From a candidate division KSB1 bacterium (GTDB taxonomy: Bacteria; Zhuqueibacterota; Zhuqueibacteria; Residuimicrobiales; Krinioviventaceae), in contig JAXHMJ010000005.1 of assembly GCA_034521575.1 (NCBI GenBank), positions 1 to 64,000 of the forward strand: a DNA stretch of 64,000 nt, written 5' to 3'. A program made the translations under genes and the position numbers. Within the stretch, counting starts at the first letter, position 1. Every line of letters begins with the position of its first letter. The notes beneath the pieces were generated by a model. The model was not told the origin of the DNA. It did not search any database and worked only from the letters and a program-made list of their open reading frames with translations. Below are positions 34,157 through 43,265 of the stretch, in pieces.

Positions 34157-35782
34157 ATGACTGAAAACAACCAGAAACAACTGGGCAAAATCCTCTGGAA
34201 CATCGCCGACCACCTGCGCGGGGCGATGAACGCGGACGATTTCCGCGACTATATGCTCGCGTTTCTGTTCCTGCGCTATCTGTCGGACAACTACGAGCAG
34301 GCGGCGCGGAAGGAACTGGGGCGGGACTATCCCGACCCGGATGCGGTGGGCAACGGCGGCCGGACGCCGCTGTCGGTGTGGTACGATGACAACCCCGACG
34401 ACGTGGACGCGTTCGAAAAACAGATGCGCCGCAAGGCCCACTATGTCATCAAGCCAAAGCATCTGTGGGCGAACATCGCCTGCATGGCCCGGACGCAAGA
34501 CACGGAACTGCTGAACACGCTGCAGGAGGGTTTCAAGTACATCGAGAACGAATCGTTCGAAAGCACCTTCTCCGGGCTGTTCTCGGAGATCAACCTCGGC
34601 TCGGAGAAGCTGGGCAAGACCTACCAGACCCGCAACGATAAACTCTGCACGATCATCCAGAAGATCGCCGAGGGGCTGGCTGCGTTCTCGACCGATTCCG
34701 ACACGCTGGGCGACGCCTACGAATACCTGATCGGCCAGTTCGCCGCCGGGTCGGGCAAGAAGGCGGGGGAGTTCTATACGCCCCAGCGCATCAGCGACAT
34801 CCTGTCCGCCATCGTCACCCTCGACGGCCAGGACCCCGAGACCGGCCCCCGGAGCAAGCTGGCAAGCGTGCTGGACTTTGCCTGCGGGTCGGGGTCGCTG
34901 TTGCTGAACGTCCGCAACCGCGTGGTCAATGCCGGGGGCAGCGTCGGCATGATCTACGGCCAGGAGAAGAACATCACGACCTACAACCTTTGCCGCATGA
35001 ACATGCTGCTGCACGGGGTGAAGGATTCGGAGTTCGAGATTTACCACGGCGATACGCTGACCAACGACTGGGACATGCTCCGTGAGCAAAACCCGGCGAA
35101 GAAGCCGACGTTCGACGCGGTCGTCGCCAATCCGCCGTTCAGCTACCGCTGGGACCCGAACGACGCCCTCGGCGAAGACATGCGGTTCAAGAACCACGGG
35201 CTGGCGCCGAAGAGCGCGGCCGACTTCGCCTTTCTGCTGCACGGGTTTCACTACCTCAAGGATGAGGGCGTGATGGCGATCATCCTGCCCCACGGCGTGC
35301 TGTTCCGTGGCGGCAAGGAGGCGGCGATCCGCAGGAAGCTGCTCAACGACGGGCACATCGACACGGTGATCGGCCTGCCGGCGAATCTGTTCTACTCGAC
35401 GGGTATTCCGGTGTGCATTCTCGTGCTCAAGAAGTGCAAGAAGCCCGATGACGTGCTGATCATCAACGCCAGCGCTGAAGGCAACTTCGAGAAAGGCAAG
35501 CGGCAGAACTATCTGAACCCCGAGCACATCAAAAAGATCGTCGACACCTACCAGCACCGCAAGGAAGAGGAGCGGTACGCCCGGCGGGTCGAGATGGATG
35601 AGATCGAAGAGAACGACTACAACCTGAACATCTCGCGCTATGTCAGCACGGCCAAGCCGGAACCGGAAATCGACCTGAAAGCAACCCACGCCGACCTGGT
35701 CGACGCAGAGAAAAAGATCAAGGCGGCCAAGGACAAGCACAACGCGTTTCTCGAAGAACTGGGCCTGCCGCCATTGCCGTAA
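34157..35782 (+). CDS. hsdM: Type I restriction-modification methyltransferase HsdM
   Basis: 541 aa from ATG 34157 (GGGACAGGAAAAAACC upstream). HsdM N-terminal helical domain (LGKILWNIADHLRGAMNADD, DYMLAFLFLRYLSDNYE), then the N6-adenine methylase core: AGSGKKAGEFYTPQRIS, VLDFACGSGSLLLNV (motif I) and AVVANPPFSYRW (motif IV NPPF), followed by ADFAFLLHGFHYLKDEGVMA. It methylates adenine at the HsdS target. Placed last in the locus, after rhuM, an unusual R-S-M order. Ends before a U-rich hairpin. Confidence 0.95.
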   Translation: MTENNQKQLGKILWNIADHLRGAMNADDFRDYMLAFLFLRYLSDNYEQAARKELGRDYPDPDAVGNGGRTPLSVWYDDNPDDVDAFEKQMRRKAHYVIKPKHLWANIACMARTQDTELLNTLQEGFKYIENESFESTFSGLFSEINLGSEKLGKTYQTRNDKLCTIIQKIAEGLAAFSTDSDTLGDAYEYLIGQFAAGSGKKAGEFYTPQRISDILSAIVTLDGQDPETGPRSKLASVLDFACGSGSLLLNVRNRVVNAGGSVGMIYGQEKNITTYNLCRMNMLLHGVKDSEFEIYHGDTLTNDWDMLREQNPAKKPTFDAVVANPPFSYRWDPNDALGEDMRFKNHGLAPKSAADFAFLLHGFHYLKDEGVMAIILPHGVLFRGGKEAAIRRKLLNDGHIDTVIGLPANLFYSTGIPVCILVLKKCKKPDDVLIINASAEGNFEKGKRQNYLNPEHIKKIVDTYQHRKEEERYARRVEMDEIEENDYNLNISRYVSTAKPEPEIDLKATHADLVDAEKKIKAAKDKHNAFLEELGLPPLP

Positions 35783-35808
35783 AGCTCCCGGCCGGCAAAT
35801 CACAGCAT

Positions 35809-35831
35809 AAAAAGCAATCTTGTTGCTTTTT
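35809..35831 (+). terminator. Terminator-like hairpin after hsdM
   Basis: AAAAAGCAA (35809) pairs with TTGCTTTTT (35823) around a 5-nt loop, 26 bp after the hsdM stop. The right arm itself ends in a T-run. Confidence 0.5.
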
Positions 35832-35865
35832 GGGCCGCCACCTTGTGTGAACTTTTTTGTGCAGA

Positions 35866-35933
35866 AAGGGACGCTCTTGACACATTCAAAAATCAAGTTA
35901 AATTATTGAATAATTTAAGAGCGTCCTGTATTC
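35866..35933 (+). repeat. Right border palindrome of the RM island
   Basis: ACGCTCT (35871-35877) pairs with AGAGCGT (35918-35924); interior ATTCAAAAATCA and TTATTGAATAATTTAAG match the left copy. Relative to the left border both arms changed together (T/A to C/G pair). Confidence 0.65.
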
Positions 35934-36018
35934 CCACGTTAAATTGAGAGATTGCGTTGGTTCATTTCTTTGGAGCGTCCCCCGTCCTACGAAAATAAAC
36001 CAATAAACGGGGAACCGT

Positions 36019-36177
36019 CTAACAAGATTGTTTCCCGGTGTCGATAACCAATTTATTGTCGGAGGCAAAGTACTGTACTTTGTTCCCCAGGGGTTTTGCT
36101 CCTTTGGCGGACCCATAGGAGGTACGGAAATCACCGCGATCGGCTTTTTCTTTGCATATTTTGACCCGTGTTTTCAT
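36019..36177 (-). CDS. Small lysine-rich ORF, unassigned
   Basis: 52 codons: MKTRVKICKEKADRGDFRTS, then GSAKGAKPLGNKVQYFASDN, KLVIDTGKQSC, stop. Codon composition is protein-like and no other frame here is better. No ribosome site is convincing and no family is known to me. The surrounding 35940-36666 contains nothing else firm; a hydrophobic minus-strand stretch (about 36460-36600) may be the tail of a small membrane protein cut by repeat copy 4. Confidence 0.35.
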   Translation of the reverse strand: MKTRVKICKEKADRGDFRTSYGSAKGAKPLGNKVQYFASDNKLVIDTGKQSC

Positions 36178-36666
36178 CTGGATTACTCTATTTTAAAAGT
36201 TCAAAAATACCATGACCGCGCAAACAGCTGCAGACGTGGGCAGGTTAAAAAAGCGTGTCGGTTCAGCCGCACTGAGAAACCGTCCGGATAGCGCTGTCAT
36301 CGCATATAAACACAAAAAGCGATTCTCCGAGCACAAAGCCGGCCGATTGCGCCGCCTGAATTTCCTGCCAGCTCCCCCCTGCTCTACGCGGTAAGACGCT
36401 GAAGAATTAACACGCAAAGAGCAGACCTGTTCGGCATGGCCGCCAGGTGCCGGATTAACGAAACGGAACGTAAAATACACCGTTGCCGGAAATCGCCGGC
36501 AGCGCCAAATCCATGCACAGGAAGGTCAGGAGCAAAAGAACAAGGAAAAGGCTAAAAAGAAGCAGGATGGCGAGCAGGGGGATTTGTTTTGAAGAGTAAA
36601 AAAATGTGTTGAAATGTTCTTTAAAAATTGTAAATTGTCCATCGAGATATGTTGACAACAAAAAAA

Positions 36667-36935
36667 TTCCGGGTATATAATCAAAAAACCCTTGAAATGA
36701 GTTCAAACTGATAACTTTTTGCCTTGCATCTTTATCTAGTAATGCATAAAATTCAAATACTAATAAATTTGTGCCAGCGGTGATGTATCTGACACAGAGC
36801 TGATTGCGGGTGGTTCTTTTCTTTGAAATTGAATTCGGTTTTAGCGGGATTAATATAAAGACGTTTGCTCTGAATTTTATATTTTGTATAGTATGAAAAA
36901 GTTCGTGTTATTGAGAAATTGGTTAATCAGTGGTT
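36667..36935 (+). repeat. 269-bp dispersed repeat, copy 4
   Basis: Full-length, TTCCGGGTATATAATC to CAGTGGTT, followed by ATGC (GTTATGC boundary). The next gene starts 24 bp downstream. Confidence 0.85.
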
Positions 36936-36959
36936 ATGCACTTTGAATATGGATGAAAT

Positions 36960-37256
36960 ATGAGACAGCCAAATGAATGCAAAAATATGGAAGACGTTTG
37001 GAACGAAATTGACAATATTGATTTGCAGATTATAAGATTGATTTCCAAAAGGGGTGAGTATGTTCACGCTGCGTCGAAATTTAAAAAGAGTCAAATTGAG
37101 GTAAGAGCCGAAAATCGTGTAAAATCAATGCTCAGAAAGAGACGCGATTGGGCTGAAAACGAACATATAGAACCCGATGTTGTTGAAAAGCTATTTTCTT
37201 CTTTGGTCGATTATTTTATCGCTAAAGAAATGAACTACTGGAAAGAGGATAACTGA
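36960..37256 (+). CDS. Chorismate-mutase type II (PchB-like) protein
   Basis: 98 aa, all alpha. VWNEIDNIDLQIIRLISKRG, EYVHAASKFKKSQIEVRAEN, RVKSMLRKRRDWAENEHIEP, VVEKLFSSLVDYFIAKEMNY follows the AroQ/isochorismate pyruvate lyase fold, with the conserved Arg-Lys-Arg positions (R in ISKRG, K in FKK, R in VRAENR). It may rearrange chorismate or cleave isochorismate. Substrate not determinable. Single gene in cassette context. Confidence 0.85.
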   Translation: MRQPNECKNMEDVWNEIDNIDLQIIRLISKRGEYVHAASKFKKSQIEVRAENRVKSMLRKRRDWAENEHIEPDVVEKLFSSLVDYFIAKEMNYWKEDN

Positions 37257-37257
37257 A

Positions 37258-37530
37258 ATGCCCACTATTTCAATGTTTTATGGTATTCTCATTCGGATGT
37301 TTTTCAAGGATATCGATAAGCATATTCTCCCGCATATTCATGCGGAATATCAAGGCAAAGTTGCTGTCTACTCTATTCCTGACGGCAACTTGCTCGCAGG
37401 CAATATACCTCTGCAAAAAGAGAAATTAGTTGCAGCTTGGATTGAAATTCACAAGGATGACTTGCTGGCAGATTGGGAACTTGCTGTTAATGGTAAAACT
37501 CCATTCAAAATCAAAGGATTGGACCAATGA
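37258..37530 (+). CDS. DUF4160 protein
   Basis: 90 aa. MPTISMFYGILIRMFFKDID, KHILPHIHAEYQGKVAVYSI, PDGNLLAGNIPLQKEKLVAA, WIEIHKDDLLADWELAVNG: the HxPHIHA(E/K)Y core defines DUF4160. It almost always precedes a DUF2442 gene, as here (4-base overlap), and the pair is considered a toxin-antitoxin-like module of unknown mechanism. Confidence 0.9.
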   Translation: MPTISMFYGILIRMFFKDIDKHILPHIHAEYQGKVAVYSIPDGNLLAGNIPLQKEKLVAAWIEIHKDDLLADWELAVNGKTPFKIKGLDQ

Positions 37531-37757
37531 GAATAGACAAAGTTAAAGCAAATCAAGATTATACGCTTACTATTGTTACTGAGGACGGAAGGACGGGACT
37601 TTTTGACGTCAGACCATATTTAGAACTGGAAGCCTTTACTGATTTGAAAAAGCAAGGTGCTTTTCACAAAATAGTAAATGGCAGGTATTTTATAGAGTGG
37701 GATTGTGGCGCTGATTTGTCAGCTGATACCATTGAAGCTCAATTAAAAAGCGCATAA
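37527..37757 (+). CDS. DUF2442 protein
   Basis: 76 aa. DKVKANQDYTLTIVTEDGRT, GLFDVRPYLELEAFTDLKKQ, GAFHKIVNGRYFIEWDCGAD, LSADTIEAQL matches DUF2442, with the terminal WDxGADLSxDTI motif. Partner of DUF4160 upstream. Its stop codon overlaps the attC-like site, typical of a cassette. Confidence 0.9.
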   Translation: MRIDKVKANQDYTLTIVTEDGRTGLFDVRPYLELEAFTDLKKQGAFHKIVNGRYFIEWDCGADLSADTIEAQLKSA

Positions 37758-37876
37758 GCAAATGCAGCCGATTTTAACCGCCGATTCTTTCAGGCACAAT
37801 CCAGATTAATCTCAAGTTCGGTTCATTTGCGCAAGTTTGTCTGATGCGGTTAAAACGGCTGATTTAAGTGTTGGCA
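37752..37876 (+). other. attC-like site after DUF2442
   Basis: GCATAAG (37752), left arm AATGCAGCCGATTTTAACCG (37761), right arm GCGGTTAAAACGGCTGATTT (37846-37865), end GTTGGCA (37870). One unpaired base in the stem, as attC sites have. Cores deviate from consensus. Confidence 0.55.
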
Positions 37877-37891
37877 GGAGAGGAAAGCAAT

Positions 37892-40252
37892 ATGAGCCAA
37901 AACAAGAGACCGGATTGCGAGACGGGACGTCGTCATGGCTCGACACCCGCGAGTGCCGATGTGTGGGAGGCATTGCGTGCCTCGGAAAGCCACTATCGCA
38001 GACTCTTCGAGTCTGCCAAGGACGGTATTCTGATCCTCGACGCCGAGACCGGGATGATCACGGATGCCAATCCGTATCTATTGGAATTGCTGGGCTACTC
38101 GCGCGAAGATTTGGTCCAGAAGAAAGTCTGGGAGCTCGGTTTCCTCGCGGATGTTGTCGCCAACGAGGCTAACTTTTCCGAGCTACAGCAGAAGGAATTC
38201 ATCCGGTACGATGATCTGGCGCTGGAGGGCCGCGATGGAAAGCGGCATGAGGTGGAGTTCATCAGCACTACCTATCTGGAACGCGGCCAGAAGGTCATGC
38301 AGTGCAACATCCGGGAAATTTCTGAACGAAAAAAGGCAGAAAGAGTGGAGCGGGAATCCGCATTGATGATCCAACGGATTATCAATGCAATACCCGCTCG
38401 TGTCTTCTGGAAGGACAAGGATCTTGTCATTTTGGGCTGCAATGCGGCATTCGCCCATGATGCGGGTTTCGCCAAGCCCAAGGATATCATTGGCAAAGAC
38501 GACTTTCAGATGGGATGGCGCGAGCAAGCGGAAAAGTATCGCGACGATGATAGAGCCGTCATCGAAAGTGGTTGCGCCAAGCTGCTCGTCGAGGAAACCC
38601 GGACGACCCCGGCGGGGGACACCATCAAGCTGTTGACAAACAAATTGCCGCTGCTCAATGAGGACGGTGAGATCGTTGGTGTGATCGGAACGTATATGGA
38701 CATCACTGCCCTCAAGCAGTCCCAGGAATCGCGCGACCTGTTGGCGATTGCGGTGGAGCAGGCGGCGGAGGCGATCATCATCACGGATCAGACGGGCAGC
38801 ATTCTCTATGTGAATCCGGTTTTCGAGACGATTACCGGCTATACCCGCGAAGATGCCATGGGCCGCAACCCGCGCATTCTCAAGAGCGGCAAGCACGACG
38901 AAAAGTTCTACCGCTGGATGTGGGCGGAACTGACTGCCGGGCGCGTGTTTCGATGCCGCATGATCAACAAGCGAAAGGACGGCACCCTCTACAAGGAAGA
39001 GTCCACGACCTCGCCCGTGTACGATGCGACGGGCAAGACCACCCATTATGTCGCCGTGAAACGCGATCTCTCGCACGAAACACATCTTGAAGAACAACTC
39101 CATCAAGCCCAGAAGATGGAGTCGGTGGGCCGATTGGCGGGGGGCGTGGCGCATGACTTTAACAATTTGCTCATGGGCATCATGGGATACACCGAGATGT
39201 GCAAGGAGGAAATTGAGCCGAGCCATGCGATCAGGGGGTGGCTCGACGAAATAACCTTGTGCTCCGAGAGGTCGGCTGAAATCACCCGGCAACTTTTAGC
39301 CTTTGCCCGGAAACAGGCTATTGAGCCCAAGATCGTGGACCTCAATGATTCCGTGGAGAGCATGCTCAAGCTGTTGCGGCGGCTCATCGGTGAGGACATC
39401 AATTTGGCCTGGCGGCCCGGCAAGAGCACGGGTTCGGTACTGATCGATCCGGCGCAGATTGACCAGATCCTTGCCAACCTGTGCGTCAATGCTCGTGACG
39501 CCATTTCCGGCGTCGGTGAGATCGTCATCGAGACCGAAAAGGCTCACATTGATGCAGACTATTGCGCAAGCCATCCGGATGCCATTCCCGGAAAGTATGT
39601 CTATCTCTCGGTCAGCGACGATGGCAGCGGAATGAAAGAGGAGGATCTGGCGCAGGTGTTCGAGCCGTTTTTCACGACGAAGGGGGTCGGCAAGGGAACG
39701 GGGCTGGGATTGTCCACCGTCTATGGTATCGCCAAGCAGAACTTTGGATCCGTAGACGCATCCAGCGAATTAGGCAAGGGCTCGACATTCAGGGTCTATT
39801 TGCAAGAGGTTGAGGCAGAGGTCGTGAAAACAACCGTTACCAGCAAGGCGGAAGCGCCCAGAGGTCGAGGGGAGACCATTCTTTTGGTGGAGGACGAGAA
39901 AGCACTGCGCGTAACCTGTGGCCTGTTCCTGGAATCCCTCGGGTATCACGTCGTGGTCGCGGAGACACCGGGCGAAGCCTTGAAACTGACAGCCCAGCAT
40001 TCGGGGGCCATTCATCTGTTGTTGACCGACGTGGTCATGCCCGGAATGGATGGACGCCAACTGGCGAAAAGAATCACTGTGGCCAAGCCAGGCGTCGAGG
40101 TGCTGTTCATGTCCGGTTACACATCTGATGTGATAAGCAGACGCGGTGTAATTGACAAAGGCCTGCATTTCATGTCCAAGCCGTTCACGCGCGATGACCT
40201 CGCTCGCAAAGTGCGAGAGTTGCTCGATGCCTCATCCGTACAAACGACATAG
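37892..40252 (+). CDS. Hybrid histidine kinase with three PAS domains and receiver
   Basis: 786 aa from ATG 37892 (GAGAGGAA upstream). PAS1 ~residues 30-150, PAS2 ~160-285, PAS3 ~290-410 (IIITDQTGSILYVNPVFETI), then HisKA with [20 protein letters not shown] (phospho-His), HATPase ([11 protein letters not shown]-box, [20 protein letters not shown]) and C-terminal receiver (ILLVEDEKALRV, LLTDVVMPGMDGRQLAK, SKPF). No membrane segment, so a cytoplasmic sensor. Its kinase-receiver part is closely related to the frameshifted hybrid kinase ending at 56280. Not paired with an output gene. Complete. Confidence 0.93.
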   Translation: MSQNKRPDCETGRRHGSTPASADVWEALRASESHYRRLFESAKDGILILDAETGMITDANPYLLELLGYSREDLVQKKVWELGFLADVVANEANFSELQQKEFIRYDDLALEGRDGKRHEVEFISTTYLERGQKVMQCNIREISERKKAERVERESALMIQRIINAIPARVFWKDKDLVILGCNAAFAHDAGFAKPKDIIGKDDFQMGWREQAEKYRDDDRAVIESGCAKLLVEETRTTPAGDTIKLLTNKLPLLNEDGEIVGVIGTYMDITALKQSQESRDLLAIAVEQAAEAIIITDQTGSILYVNPVFETITGYTREDAMGRNPRILKSGKHDEKFYRWMWAELTAGRVFRCRMINKRKDGTLYKEESTTSPVYDATGKTTHYVAVKRDLSHETHLEEQLHQAQKMESVGRLAGGVAHDFNNLLMGIMGYTEMCKEEIEPSHAIRGWLDEITLCSERSAEITRQLLAFARKQAIEPKIVDLNDSVESMLKLLRRLIGEDINLAWRPGKSTGSVLIDPAQIDQILANLCVNARDAISGVGEIVIETEKAHIDADYCASHPDAIPGKYVYLSVSDDGSGMKEEDLAQVFEPFFTTKGVGKGTGLGLSTVYGIAKQNFGSVDASSELGKGSTFRVYLQEVEAEVVKTTVTSKAEAPRGRGETILLVEDEKALRVTCGLFLESLGYHVVVAETPGEALKLTAQHSGAIHLLLTDVVMPGMDGRQLAKRITVAKPGVEVLFMSGYTSDVISRRGVIDKGLHFMSKPFTRDDLARKVRELLDASSVQTT

Positions 40253-40311
40253 CTGCCAGCAATTGAATGACATGCTCAAGGAATAAAAAGCTCAATAGAG
40301 TGAACATATAA

Positions 40312-40384
40312 GGCTAACCGGGTAAGGGCTGGTTTTACTCCGGCCTTCCTCACATCGAGCATGCGGATTCGCACTGGGCGGTTC
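40312..40384 (-). mobile_element. Group II intron 3'-end remnant
   Basis: Minus strand reads GAACCGCCCAGTGCGAATCC, GCATGCTCGATGTGAGGAAG, GCCGGAGTAAAACCAGCCC: the same domain V-like layout (GAACCGCC, paired GC-rich stem, TGTGAGG) as at 25968-26043. No intron ORF. The rest of 40253-40583 holds no gene. Confidence 0.45.
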
Positions 40385-40583
40385 AATATATCCTGAATAA
40401 TTCATGAATTTACAAAATCAATAATTTGCTCCAAATTTTTGACGTCAAATTAGCGGTATACTGACAATTTTATAATTTTGGGAAAAATAATGCAAATCAC
40501 GGGAGCATTTGGACATAGGTATCCCATGCCCCTGAATATTATGTAAACAATGACAAAGAGCGCCGGACAACCCAGGAACTCTA

Positions 40584-41936
40584 CTACGCGAATCCAGTCA
40601 TCATCTCATAGATTGTCCTGAATTCTCTTTGGTATGGATACGAAGAACATAATTGCACTTTGATCCGGGTCGACAACTCTTTGATCTGTCCGGCAATTTT
40701 GATGATTTTGAGTCGAATTGTATTAAAATCAGCTCTGGCAAAACAGGTATTTTTCAAATACTGTTCTCTAAAACGATGCAAAATCATATATGCCAGATTG
40801 AAAAAGACGAGCCTGAATTGATTGACCATAAACAAATGACTTGACGTACGATCACTGCCAAGCTGTCTTTTGTGTTCTTTGATATAGAGTTCAGCCTGGC
40901 CACGGCCGCAGTAAGCTGTTTCGTAAACAAATTTGCACGAGGCTTCTTTGAAACTTGTGGTGATAAATCTGATGTTGAGTTTGAGCTTCGCGGTGTATTC
41001 GATTTTAGCAACAACCCGTTCCTGTTCAGACCAGCTGTCAGCCTGGTACTCAAAGTCCTGGTACATTTTGAACGGTTTGGGATCTGCTGCAAACCGTTTT
41101 TCAGCCTCGTTGACAGCAGGTTCAACCATCTTTTTTAGAGTATTGTTTGCCGTTAAACCCAATGTATGCTGAAGGTTAAGCTCTCTGCATATATCGTAAA
41201 CCGCGGGGCCGCGATAATGTGAATCGCCCCGAATCAGTATCTCAACATTCGGCCAGGTTTTTCTAATGATCCTTACAACACGACGAATCATTTTGGCAAT
41301 CTCCCGACCGGTGGGGCGTTTGCCGGGGCGCAAAATCGTTGCGATCAATTTGCCGCTGTTGCCTTCATAGATATGCATGGGCTGATAGCATGTACTTCCG
41401 TAATACGCATTGAATAAATTGAGCTGTTGTCCACCATAGGTTCGGTCTTCAGTATCGTCAAAATCAAGGATGATACCATCAGGTGGTGAATTGTACAAAT
41501 CGGTAAAAAATTCCACTTACAGCCGCGATAGAAGAATGAGCGTTCTGGGATCAATCCGATGTTCAAATCGGCACATTGTCGATTGACTTGCCAGCGCATC
41601 ATCGGTATCCAATGTTTTGTTACAACCGGTTTTAAAGGCCGGATCATTGCGCAAAGAATTGCAATCGTTGCCATCTTCATATCCGGCAATAATTTGTAAC
41701 ACACGTTGGGTTAACAATTCTTTTGTCCTGTGTTGTATATAACCCTGATTTCGATGATCCGGCAACAACCTGACAATTTTATCAACAATATCCTGTTTTT
41801 CAATGAACTCTCGTATTAAAAGTATACCGCTATCAGATGACAGTTCGCCGCCAAAGTCAACGTGAACTTTTTTACCAGAAATTTCTTTGAATAAACAGAG
41901 TTGATTCGTATTTTTGCCCATAGCTGTTGCCCTCAC
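40584..41936 (-). pseudogene. IS1380-type transposase with in-frame stop codon
   Basis: Two consecutive parts in the same frame (41936-41517, then 41516-40584) separated only by TAA. N-terminal part: GKKVHVDFGGELSSDSGILLIREFIE, ALASQSTMCRFEHRID. C-terminal part: LDFDDTEDRTYGGQQL (catalytic Asp pair), ILIRGDSHYRGPAVY, YCGRGQAELYIKEHKRQLGSDRTS (catalytic Glu in the YREQAE-like motif). About 450 aa in total, the DDE family length. ATG 41921 is the likely start. Element ends were not identified. Neighbouring 41937-42282 is AT-rich with GTTATAC at ~41993 but no gene. Confidence 0.85.
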
Positions 41937-42282
41937 TTTGTTTATTAATTTTTTTTGTCATCGGCGGGTGGTTATTACTAAGCGTTATACGCGCAATAAA
42001 AACAAAGATAAAATATGATTGCCTGAATCATTTTATTATTAGATGCATGAAAGGAATTTTGTTATACTGAATGAAAAAGCGTATATTAAAAAAATAATTG
42101 TAATTTTCTTAAAAATATTGTTTCTTGTATAAGCATAGATGATTCATGAAATGAAATATACCCAAAATTAGCAATATAGAATCGGAAAAATTAATTGTTC
42201 ACAACTCAAATTGCTGATAATTTGTCTAAAAACCATCATCAATATATAAAAGTGACTGGATAAAAACAGGAGAACTAACTCG

Positions 42283-42486
42283 ATGGAAGTTTTAGAGAAA
42301 AAATATATTATAGATGAAAATAACAATAAAGTCGCTGTTCAGCTGGATATTAAAACATTTAATAAAATCGAAGAGATCATGGAAAACTATGCTCTTTTCA
42401 ATTTGATGAGAGAAAATGAAGTGGACGAACTACTAGATCAAGATTCAGCTGAGGAGTATTATTCCAACCTGGATAAAACGAATTGA
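42283..42486 (+). CDS. Antitoxin-like protein of TA pair
   Basis: 67 aa. YIIDENNNKVAVQLDIKTFN, KIEEIMENYALFNLMRENEV resembles the short Phd/prevent-host-death-like or 'stability' antitoxins: N-terminal strand-helix, then acidic C-terminal helix (DELLDQDSAEEYYSN). Ends in a 4-base overlap with the RelE-like gene. Purine-rich GGAGAAC precedes the start. Confidence 0.75.
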   Translation: MEVLEKKYIIDENNNKVAVQLDIKTFNKIEEIMENYALFNLMRENEVDELLDQDSAEEYYSNLDKTN

Positions 42487-42749
42487 AAACAGTTTATCGA
42501 AAGCGATTTTTAAAAAAGCTATCGAGAGTGCCTAAAAATCCTCGAATACAAATTGAGAATTTTGTTTTTAATGAGGCGAAGATAATAAACTCTATAGCAA
42601 AAGTAAAAAAAATAGAAAAAATGACGGGGTATACTGGATACTATAAGATAAGGTTTGGTGATTATAGAGTTGGTTTAAAATATAAAGACAAGATGATAAT
42701 ATTTGAAAGAGTATTACATCGCAAAGATATTTACAAATATTTTCCATAA
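42483..42749 (+). CDS. relE: RelE/ParE-family toxin
   Basis: 88 aa from TTG 42483. VYRKRFLKKLSRVPKNPRIQ, KIEKMTGYTGYYKIRFGDYR, VGLKYKDKMIIFERVLHRKD, IYKYFP: RelE fold with conserved K-L-x-G-Y-Y-KIRFGDYR core and the terminal HR-DIYKxFP. An mRNA interferase in known members. Very AT-rich. Confidence 0.88.
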   Translation: MKTVYRKRFLKKLSRVPKNPRIQIENFVFNEAKIINSIAKVKKIEKMTGYTGYYKIRFGDYRVGLKYKDKMIIFERVLHRKDIYKYFP

Positions 42750-42845
42750 ATATTACTAAAAATATCAGCATTGCTTCAATACCGAGTTTTATCTTGTACC
42801 CATTTTGCGGTTTAGCTTTTCAACAAGGCAATTATTTTAATTATC

Positions 42846-42873
42846 AACAGTACATACTATAGTATGTACTGTT
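42846..42873 (+). repeat. Perfect 28-bp palindrome
   Basis: Half-site AACAGTACATACTA followed directly by its exact complement, with ATGC next, so it ends ...CTGTTATGC. Related to 14429-14455. It lies about 95 bp behind the relE stop and could be a minimal attC-like end or an operator. The rest of 42874-43265 shows no gene. Confidence 0.6.
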
Positions 42874-43265
42874 ATGCACCTTTATAATTCTATATATAAC
42901 AATTATTAAGACGCTGCATCAAAAGCTCTGCTTCGCAACTGTTCAGCACAACACTTCCGCAGCCCTTGCTGGATTACTTTTTCTCTATCGGTTCTAATTT
43001 CCGTCAGCAGTAAAGCGCCCTCAGCGATCATTCGAACCTATTCGCTTTAATCCTGCGTTCCTGGATTCACGGCATGCTCCCTCTCCCCCTTTGTGTCGTT
43101 CGGGGTCAATTTTTTCAAGCCATGCCATCACACCGCTATCTTTTTCACCTGACAGGCATATTTCTGTTGCCTGTGAAAAAATAATTACTAAATTATGAAT
43201 TAGGTTCACCATCTGTATGATTAAATTATTATCAGGTTCGGATACGAAATCACAGGCGGAACGGT

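Noticed and set aside
34118-35896. Minus-strand open frame of ~590 codons opposite hsdM
   Set aside because: hsdM motifs are on the plus strand; the reverse frame has no recognisable domain.
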